Positions 55,562-64,000 of a stretch of DNA of 64,000 bases are shown here, one piece after another. The position numbers and the translations under genes were made by a program. Numbering within the stretch: position 1 is the first letter of the stretch; each line of letters starts with the position of its first letter. Location: positions 14,591,197 to 14,655,196 of the forward strand of contig CM034307.1 in NCBI GenBank assembly GCA_019925795.1. Direction: 5' to 3'. This stretch comes from Dendrobium chrysotoxum (taxonomy: Eukaryota; Streptophyta; Magnoliopsida; Asparagales; Orchidaceae). The notes beneath the pieces were generated by a model. The model was not told the origin of the DNA. It ran no database searches and saw nothing but the letters and a program-made list of their open reading frames with translations.

Positions 55562-55834
55562 AAAAGAAATGTGAATAAGTTCTACCACATAATTTCTTGT
55601 CTTGCATGTCAGCTTAATTTTCATGCCATCGACTTACACATAGGCAAATTTTATCCCTTTCATCATGAAATAACCCAAGCAATATTATTGTCATTTATGG
55701 GCATTTATTATATTCCGGATGCAACACAATAGTTTTTTTTTGGGAAAGGGAAATATTTTAAAACATCGCAAACTTCGTGCCCATAGTCCATCAATTTTGA
55801 ATGTCTTCTCTCAAATCAAACACGAGGGGTTTCC

Positions 55835-56010
55835 GTTTTGATAAATTTGATTCCCTGGATGCATCGACACAGCCTGTTTGACCATCAAAATTAATTTGGC
55901 AATTTTGTGTAGTGCCGCACCCACAAAATATCATTTTACCATTAATTTTTAACCAAGTCACGAATGAGCGGCACCTCTTGGGAAAATTTGATGTCCTAAA
56001 TGCATTGAAG
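55835..56010. repeat. Direct repeat of about 144-bp period beside D
   Basis: AAATTTGATTCCCTGGATGCAT (about 55844) and AAATTTGATGTCCTAAATGCAT (about 55983) are diverged copies with related flanks (GAGGGGTTTCC, GCGGCACCTCTTGGG). A 77-codon frame on the minus strand (56024-55791) covers both and is probably fortuitous. Confidence 0.45.
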
Positions 56011-56179
56011 AGTTTTATTTGCAATCAGAAAAGGTTTGACTGATTTTGTGTCTGATTAAGGCACTTTGATATTATTTATGTGTGACCTGTCTATTAGTTG
56101 CCTTCTCTAGTGCCCTCAATTGGCTATGGCATGTTTATGTAGTTCAACATTGATAATGTAACTATTTTTTTTAGTTGTG

Positions 56180-58330
56180 ACACCTAATTAATTCTAGTAT
56201 CATTTGAGTAGTAGATGCACTTACTAGTACTCCTTCATGTATCTAGCTCTCCTCCATGATATGTATTGATATATCCCTATAGTTTTAAGTTAACTCTTCT
56301 AAATTTCAATGAGTGATTAATTATACCTTTCACATAGAGCAAAATCAACTTTACATCCTCCTAGTGTTTTTTTCTTGCATTTAACATATATTGATTAATA
56401 GCACCCATTGGATATGTAATGTCTAGACTTGTACAAATAATTTCTTACATCATTGAGCGAACTGTTAATCCCTAAGGGACTTTAGTTATATAGCTTTTCT
56501 CTTCATCTATGTTTGATAGTTGTTCCTTTTTTTGAGAGAGCTTGAAGTGGTTTAAAAGTAACATCCTCATATTTTTTTCCTTTCATCATATTTAATCTAC
56601 CCAACACTTTTTTAGATTCTAGGACTATGATATGTTTAAAATACCTATAAATTTATCTTAATCTATTCTCATTTCAAGAATCTTTTTGGCTACTCCAAGA
56701 TCATTCATGTTGAATTCTTTTGATAATTATCTTTTAAGATCAATGATTTTCTTGATATCAGCCCTACCAAAAAAAACTGATATAACATTTTTCATTACTT
56801 TTATGTATTCACAATGATCCACATTGCAAGTCTTTTTTTGTATTAATCCATTAAAAATTTGATATTGTTGGTATGAGCCTTATTTCAAACCATAAATGTT
56901 TTATAAAACATGCAAACTAGATTTTACTGTCCTTGTACAACAAAAATTCAAGTTGAGCTATATAGATGTTTTCCTTTATATCATTATGATGAAAAAAAAT
57001 CTTAACATTCATCTGCTCCGGGTGCAAGTCTTCTATAGCTACAATGTTGAATACTAATAGTACTTTCAATAGTTTAACCAAAGTAGAAGAAATTTAAGTT
57101 GAGTCTATTGCTCCTTTTGTTGGAAGCATTTCACTGTTAGCCTTTCCTTATACCATTTTATATCATTCTACTCCTCTTTGAATTTATAGATATATTTATT
57201 TTATAAAGCATTCCTTTCCTTAGATAAATCATTCAATGTTCATGTGTTGTTTTTGTAAAGTGCATATATCTATTTTTTAAAATTAACTCCCATAATGATG
57301 AATATTGAACTTGTATAGCTTCATAGTGTTCATTTTCACCTACATTGGTAAGTAGAAATAATATATGGAAGAAGAGTACTGATTAATAAGCATTAGTATT
57401 CCCTATGATCCTTTAACTTCTGCCATAAGAGTGATGTGCTGATGCTATTTTGATCATTTTCTTTTGTCTCTTATTTTTATCCCAATAAACTAATGTTTTA
57501 AATTTAACCTCCTCAATTGTAAAGGTCGCTTTTTCTTATTTTGCATAGCTTGTCTTTATACATTTAAATTTCCTTAAAAATAATAATTTTTATTATGATT
57601 ATTTTCTCATTTTCATAATACCAAAATTGGTAGCCAAATTTATCAGCAACATAAACAATAAAGTAACAATTCTTTGATTTTGGGTTATGTTTTTCTTTTC
57701 CAAAATTATCTATATGCATATAAGAATGGAAAGCAAAAACTTTTAAATTATAAATGCATACCTTTCTTTTTCCATTCAATGCTTCTCCAAGAAGCCCAAA
57801 ATTAATGGCTATATTTGGGTCTCGATTGATGATATATATAGTTGCATATACTACATCAACCTACAATATTTCTAGCCCTTTTATTTATAGTTTTTTTTTT
57901 TGTGACTCTATTCTATTGAGGTGTTTTTGGGACTACTTTTTATATGCAAATCCCATTCAAAAATTAATTCTAAACTTTATGTCACTTTGCTCTCCTTCAT
58001 TATTAGATCACATACATTTGGATTTGTTTTCCTAGTCTCATTTTCAACTAAACAATTTCATCTTACTAAGTTAGAAGTAGACCTTAAAAGACTTGGATAA
58101 AAATATTAGATATGACCTTTGTATATTATATTTAAATAATAATGACTTTAAAAATAATATAATGAAAAAAAAAGATTTATGTATCCGACTCCACATAGTG
58201 GTACAAAGGCTTGATGTTATTGCTATTATTATTATAGAAATTGACCCTTCTTTTCTTTTCTAAAATACAATCTTCACAAAACTAAATATAAGAGATTTTA
58301 ACTTTGAAAATTCATCTTAAGAATAAAGGA
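56180..58330 (-). pseudogene. Pol relic of a Tork-like copia element
   Basis: Heavily decayed, but the minus strand keeps the order of copia pol. Integrase fragments (near 57900, corresponding to the usual Gln-Gln-Asn-Gly region) are followed by RT text VKLLKVLLV, then AIEDLHPEQMNVK (57050-57010), matching the DLHLEQMDVKTAF signature of Tork-type elements. Then NLVCMFYKTFMV*NKA (56930-56870) matches LVCKLKKSLYGLKQA. This signature differs from the Sireviruses here. Stops are frequent. 55567-56180 beyond it and 58330-58537 before it hold no recognisable gene. Confidence 0.6.
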
Positions 58331-58537
58331 ATTTATGCCCTTCTCACTCATGTGGCTTAATGTTTGCTGCACAATATTTGCTTCCACTATAGAACATGTT
58401 GAAACTTCCAGTACTTTTGTGCTTCTAGTGGTGTACATAAGCTTCTATAACAGAATATGTTGTAACTCCGACAGTTCTTATGCTTGTGGTGGTGTAGAGT
58501 GAAAGTTCAATAGTTGGCTATGAAACCAATTAAACGT

Positions 58538-59115
58538 TGAAAGGCACACAAAGAGGGTGGTGAATTAGTGTTTTAAAAATATTTTCCAAACCATTTTGAA
58601 TTTTAAAATAATTTCATAATTTAATGTGGAAAAAGAATTAAAAATTATTTTTTCTTTAAAAATAAAGATCAAATCCAATCAACCACAATGAGTTATGTTT
58701 CAGAATGATAATAAAGCACAATCTAGATTGTAGAAAAAAAATATGCAGGAAAGTAAAAACTTGAAAAAGTAAATATGGAAAGAAAAGAGGTAAATTAAAG
58801 TTTTATAGTGGTTTGACCAACTTGATCTATGTGCACTCCCTGAAGTCCTCCTCTTCAAGTATTATACTAATTAGTAGCGACTCTCCTTTAGCATGATGGC
58901 TAGGCGGAGAAACTCGTACAAACTCAAACCACTTTTCACGTCCCTGGTGAGGCGGAGTAGCCAAAATCTCTTTCACCATTTTGGGGCAAAGGAGTAGCTG
59001 AAATCCCTTTCACCTCCTCGGTGTGGCAGAGGGCTAAAATCCTTTTCAACTCATTGGTGTGGCAAAGAGCCAAAATTAGTTTTATATCACCTTGATATGG
59101 TGGAGAGAAAAAATC
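58538..59115 (-). repeat. Partial Sirevirus LTR E (R/U5 side)
   Basis: On the plus strand it starts TGAAAGGCACACAAAGAGGG, parallel to TGAAAGTACGAGATGCGCCAAG of D. It continues with the shared text for TATAGTGGTTTGACC and the AGGCGGAG block (58800-58910). Hairpins with new stems are present: CACC-TCCTC-GGTG (59011-59023) and ATATC-ACCTT-GATAT (59084-59098). Similarity ends near 59115, before any palindromes or TATA box, so the LTR is truncated or interrupted. It may be the 3' LTR of F. Confidence 0.65.
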
Positions 59116-60876
59116 TCTTTAAACTGATGTGATTGAAAAATATAGTTTTGAAAAGGTTTAATTTTCTTTGGAAAATATTTAATTTCTGGAATTTAAATTT
59201 TATAACCGAACACATATTATGAATGATATATTACCTCAAAAGGTGATCATATCATTTCCTAATAGGTTCTGATTACAAATCTTTGAATTTATTCTGATTA
59301 TTGTAGTCAAACTCAAGGAGAAATAACATATGATCTCGAAAGATCAGAATGATGTTTAATCAAATATTTGACTGCAATAATCTAGATAATAGATCATTAA
59401 TTTCATAAATAAATCAATAATAGAATGATATATCTTCCCGGAGAAAGAGGACATTGCTTATTATTAATTATTTGAAAATGATAATAATGATCCTCGAATT
59501 AATTTTCCCAAAGATAATTAATTAGAGGGTTTTGAAAACTTGATTTTAAAAAATCTAGTCTGAGTTTCTAAATCTCCTACGAGCGCAAGCCCTCGTAGTT
59601 AATTACATCGTAGGAAACCAGAAATTTCATATGAAAACTCTCGATTAAAATAGCGATACGAATTTTATTTAGATTTCAAAGTTTGATGTCAAAGGAGGTT
59701 AAGGGTTGGAAATTCAACAGGGACTGGATCAAATTTGAACAGTTATTTCTGGAGTCAAAGGAAGAAGAGTAGGAGGTGTTTGAGATTCTGAATTACTTCA
59801 GAAACACCCCAACTTATCCTAAGTGTTGGGCTTAAATTTGATTGAAAGAGATATTTAATTTGAATGATTGATTTTATTAGAAAGTGGGAATTAAATTCCC
59901 AGAATTTGAGGTCTTAAGATTGAACATCTACTTCAAAACCTAAGTCTAAAATTGGGTACTGAGAATCAGTGACCCGGATCCTAGCTAATGCAATGCAATC
60001 CTGGACTTACCCCGGCCTGGATTGGGGAGCCAGTTAAACCACCTAAATGTTTCAAAACCATGTTGTCCGGTCTTTTAAATGTAGAGTGGTTAGGGCACGT
60101 TGTTTAAGATTAGTTTAAAGAGAGCGGGGCTGACATCTAGAACAGATTCCAATTTAGCCCCATAACACATGTTGGATGAGATGTCTAAATAAAATGTAAT
60201 TAAGAATTAGACTCAAATTTAATTTGTTACTAATGCAATGCATGCTAGTTGACTCGATTAAATGCTTAAATCAATATGTAGCAGTTTTAAAATCAGGCTT
60301 AAAAAATAGGTTTTATCCTAGAGATTGCACAACATCCCCTTGGACAGAACTGCATCCTAATAGGTCAGGTGGTCTGCCAAAAGATGCAGGCGGGGAGGTG
60401 CCTAACAAGGTAGAGAAAAGTTAATATGAATGCATGAAAAACTCCTGGCGAATCCGGGCTTACTTCTTAAAATCGTTAGAGTTTCTATCTGAGCCTAAAG
60501 TTTTTAAATTTTTATTAAAGTAGAAATATTTCATGACCGTACCCTCACGAGCCTCCGATCGGGTTCCAGGCTAAATCAAAATCGACATGCAAGAGCGCCA
60601 ACAAACTACTAAAAGCATGCGGGTCCTTAATCACAATCAACATCAGGTAATCAAATTAATTAAATAATTAAATCAATTAAATAAGTGCTCAAACTGAAAG
60701 TCTATGTGGCAAGTGCCACTTAATTATATAACTCAGGGTCTACAGGAAAGTAAAGTGGCCGGGCACCACTGACTACAACCCGGATTCTACTCCTAAGACT
60801 CAAGTGAGTTTGAGAATGGGTCTTCTCGTTCTTCACTTCTTCGTCCTTCTGGAACTCCTTGGATCATCAAGTCCGA

Positions 60877-61010
60877 ATATCCAAATGAAAAGAAACTCTC
60901 CCTTGAAAGGGGGTTATCTTTTCTCTTTGGATATTTGAAATCATCCAAATTTGGATCTCCAAATAGAAAGAGAATCTCCCCTAAGGGATGTCTCTTCCTC
61001 TTTGAACTCC
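60877..61010. repeat. Two adjacent imperfect hairpins
   Basis: The first pairs ATATCCAAA with TTTGGATAT and GAAAAG with CTTTTC around a CCCTT/AAGGG tip (60877-60934). The second (60953-61010) is a diverged copy with AAAGAGA/TCTCTT pairing. They share an apparent ancestor. Confidence 0.55.
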
Positions 61011-62189
61011 AAATTGGATGTTTAAACATCACATTCTCAAATCACTTTAAACAATTTACAACTCAATTTACATTCAAATTACATCAATTAAAATTAAAAA
61101 TCTAGACTCGATCCTGCAGGGTTATCATAATAATCGACAGTTATAAAAACATCCCAAGCAGTTAATATATTTAAAATTTAAAATACTCAAACTAGCCACA
61201 CTTGGCCATGCTCTTTTTGATTTAAAGCGGGGCTTAGCATATTTTCTGGAGCACCTGTGCAATTTATTATTTATGAATTTATCCCCTTTATTTAATGCCC
61301 TGCATGAGCATGGCCACCTGCATAAGATTGAATTAGTATAAATCGTTCCTAACCTAAGGGTAGGTCTAACGTACAATCAAATCAACGCAGAATGCAGTAA
61401 ATAAATAAACAATCACATCAATATCAATTACTTAGATTTAGTAACCAGCATGCAATGAAAACTACTGAAAACCAGGCACACGCTAGTAACAGAAAAGTAA
61501 ACACCGGCCTAGCCTAAGACTAGAGTTGGTTGTCCTAGCAAACCATCTAGAGTGTGTGTAGGAGGCTGTGTGGTTTTGATATGTCCTAAATAGGCACTTG
61601 ATTGAAGTTGCTTGATGTTCTAATTGGTTGAAGGCTTAAGGGTATTTTAATTAAAATTTAAATCTTAATGATTTGAATTTGTTTTTAAATTTGATTCAAT
61701 TATTTTTTGGACACCACCTTTGTTGCACACCGAGGCCGTGAAGTTTATTTCACCTTCCTTGGGGCTAATTTAATAGCCTCGTAGGCCTGGGTTACCTAGT
61801 GGTACCCGATATGATTAAATGATTTGAGTTTGATTAAGGTTTGAAGATTGATTAATTTTTAATTGAAATTGATTGGTTGCTGGTTTTAAAGTTAAGTTGA
61901 TATTTTTTGAAATTTTTGATGATTTATAAAATTTTGGAATTTTTTGGATTATTTTAATCATTTAATTAAGGGGTCAAAAATTAACTTTTTGATTTAAAGA
62001 GTTTTCTAGAAAGTTAATATTTTATTAAAATACTAGACCTTAATATGATTAGTTAGACAGTAAGTATACTGAAATTAGATTTTTCTAGATTTTATTATGG
62101 AGGTTTGAAGTTTTGACTTGATTTTGAACTAGGTTTGACCAAAAGTTAACTTTTTCAAATTTGATTGATTTCTGGAAACTTAATATTTT

Positions 62190-62430
62190 TGATAAATATT
62201 AGACCTTAAGATGAATTGTATGCCCTTGAGTTTGCTCAATTTAGAGTTTATTTGAATTAGTTATGAATTTTTAAAGTTTTGAGTATTTATTGAATTTTCA
62301 AAAATTGTTTAATTAAAGGCCTTTTTGTGATTTGAATCCACATGACCTCCAAACTCCTTGAAATCAACTCCAAAGGTTAGGAATGACCTAAGGAGTGATT
62401 TCCAAGTGTTTAGAAAATTTTTGGAATTTT
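62190..62430 (+). repeat. Dispersed repeat R, copy 2
   Basis: CCCTTGAGTTTGCTCAATTTAG, then CTCCAAACTCCTTGAAATC and GATTTCCAAGTGTTTA, correspond to 29165-29400 in order and strand. Confidence 0.6.
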
Positions 62431-62765
62431 TAATTATTTTTAATTAATTAAATTAATTAAATATTAAATTTCAATTAAACTTAAATTAAACATAATTTTG
62501 AAGTCCAGTCAAGGGGATTTTATTTGTCATTGATTAAGGGTTCAATCCTTGTCAGTTTGAGGTATTATTTGTAATTTTTGGATTTAAACTTGATTTATTA
62601 CATTTTTTGGAAGGTTTTAAGGCTTAATTGAGGTTTAAACTTGATTATGTAATTAAGTGATTTAATGACTCCAAAATTCAGTGGGAAATTTTCTTAAGGC
62701 TTAGAGTGTCACTAAGTTTATATGATTTGAGTTTCAAGTCAATAAAAGGTGAATCCTAATTATTA

Positions 62766-64000
62766 GAATTAATCTAACTAAAACACCTGTGCAACATAAC
62801 TCCCTAAGGCAATATATTCTGCTTCAGCTGTAGAAAGTGCTACTAAATTTTGTTTCCTACTAGACCAAGGTACTAATGAATTTCCAATGAATTGACAAGT
62901 CCCAGAAGTACTCTTCCGATCAAGCCTACAGCCTACAAAATAAGAATCTGAGTATCCAATGATTTCAAAAGAAGAGCTATGCTTAGGATACAAAATCCCT
63001 AAGTTTTGAGTTCCCAAAAGATATCGCAATATTCTTTTTACTGCTGTCAAATGTGATTCCTTTGTATCAGATTAAAATCTAGTACATAAGCAAACACTAA
63101 ACATAATGTATGGTCGGCTAGCAATCAAGTAAAGCAATGATCCAATTATTCCTCTAAACTTCTTTTAATTAATAGATTTTCCCTTAGAATCCTTATCTAA
63201 TAGTATTGAGGAACTCATGGGTGTAGTTACAGGTTTAGCATTATCTATTTCATACTTTTGAGGATGTCCTTAACAAACTTAGATTGACAAAGAAAAGTTC
63301 CTTCCTCATTTTGCTAAAACTAAAAAAATAATTCAAGTCACCCATTAAACTCATCTCAAATTCACTACTCGTTATTTTTGAAAATTCATCATATAGATTT
63401 TTATCAGTTGATCCAAAAATGATGTCATCCATATATATTTATACAATGAGTATTTCATTTCCTACTATTTTCAAAAATAGTGGTGTCCATAATTACTTTA
63501 ACAAATGATCCTTTTAATAGAAAAGTGCTTAACCTCTCATACCAAGCTCGAGATGCCTATTTTAGTCCATACAATGCCTTTTTCAATTTAAAACATGATT
63601 AGGGAATTTAGAATTTTCAATACCTAGAGGTTGCTCAACATAAACTTCCTCTTCTATCACCCCATTCAAAAAAGCACTTTTAACATCTATTTGATACAAT
63701 TTAAAATATTTAAAATAGGTAAAGGCTAATAACACCCTAATTGCTTCAAGTCTTGCTACAGGGGAAAATGTCTCCTCAAAAGCAATCCTTTCTATTTGAT
63801 TATACCCCTTAGCTACCAATCTAGCCTTATTTTCTTATAACAACTCCTAAATTATTCATTTTGTTTTTGAACACCCACTTAGTCCCAACTATACTTTGAT
63901 ACTTTGGCCTTTCAATTAGCTCCCAAACATCATTTCTTTTAAATTGATTCAATTTTTCTTGCATGGCCAAAATCCAAAATTCATCCAAAAGTGCTTGATA
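62766..64000 (-). pseudogene. pol of Sirevirus F (RT and part of RNase H), truncated
   Basis: The minus strand reads from the linker before RT (64000) through VAKGYNQIERIAFEETF (63819 on), DVKSAFLNGVIEEEVYVEQ, and the active site as YMDD (63435-63424) instead of YVDD, to RNase H ALSTAEAEYIALGSYVAQV (62786). RNase H stops near 62766 and its last 80 or so residues are missing. Many stops and frameshifts. The gene continues off the right edge. Confidence 0.85.

Larger units (their letters stand above)
59116..62765. other. Unassigned repeat DNA between LTR E and pol F
   Basis: No gene found; the frames present are short and unlike known proteins. It contains two long hairpins (60877-61010) and repeat R copy 2. 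Since E and F flank it in the order expected of one Sirevirus, it may be a separate transposon inserted there, but I could not find its ends. Confidence 0.45.

Noticed and set aside
55791..56024. 77-codon frame as a small gene
   Set aside because: It spans a diverged direct repeat, matches nothing I know, and lies between transposon relics.

Overview
The window is repeat-rich plant nuclear DNA. I recognise no host gene. The evidence for a flowering plant is a set of Ty1/copia elements of the Sirevirus type (primer-binding sites matching initiator tRNA-Met, a Gag of about 600 residues with two zinc knuckles, several polypurine tracts) and a plant-type LINE with a C-terminal RNase H domain. Most non-coding sequence is AT-rich. 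I cannot name the species.

Layout. (1) 1-28700 is a three-level nest. Old Sirevirus C (minus strand, 3' LTR off the left edge) is split in its reverse transcriptase by Sirevirus A (plus strand, 4192-23762, target duplication ACTCT). A is split in its own 3' LTR by Sirevirus B (minus strand, 13369-23089, target duplication AAACT). A and B are one family and converge, so they form a near-identical inverted repeat of about 9 kb. A 500-N assembly gap lies at its centre. (2) 28701-34011 is gene-free AT-rich sequence with degenerate tandem and dispersed repeats. (3) 34024-40128 is a decayed, nearly full-length L1-type LINE (plus strand) with a degenerate target duplication. (4) 40141-44528 is gene-free and contains a degenerate minisatellite. 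(5) 44534-55561 is Sirevirus D (minus strand), complete, with two 1973-bp LTRs and target duplication AAAAG; gag and pol each carry one nonsense codon. (6) 55567-58537 holds a very old copia relic of another, Tork-like lineage. (7) 58538-59115 is part of another Sirevirus LTR (E). 59116-62765 is unassigned repeat DNA. 62766-64000 is the decayed pol of Sirevirus F, running off the right edge.

Most interesting system. C and D carry a third gene (ORF3) between pol and the 3' LTR. It resembles the 'putative plant transposon protein' type and has a Pro-rich, coiled-coil tail. A and B lack it. ORF3 has what looks like its own promoter: a TATA-like box about 80 bp before the ATG, preceded by an array of 15-bp palindromes. 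The same palindrome type fills the U3 of that element's LTRs. The half-site differs by family: ATCGTCC in A, B and C (decayed to ATCATCC in C), ATCGTAC in D. In each element the LTR array and the ORF3 array match. This suggests a family-specific DNA-binding factor, possibly ORF3 itself, acting on both promoters; that last step is inference. The palindromes mostly occur in pairs 19-21 bp apart. Downstream of the LTR TATA box, in the transcribed leader, there is a second conserved structure: a row of small hairpins with a constant AGGAG-like loop and stems that differ between copies and families while staying base-paired.
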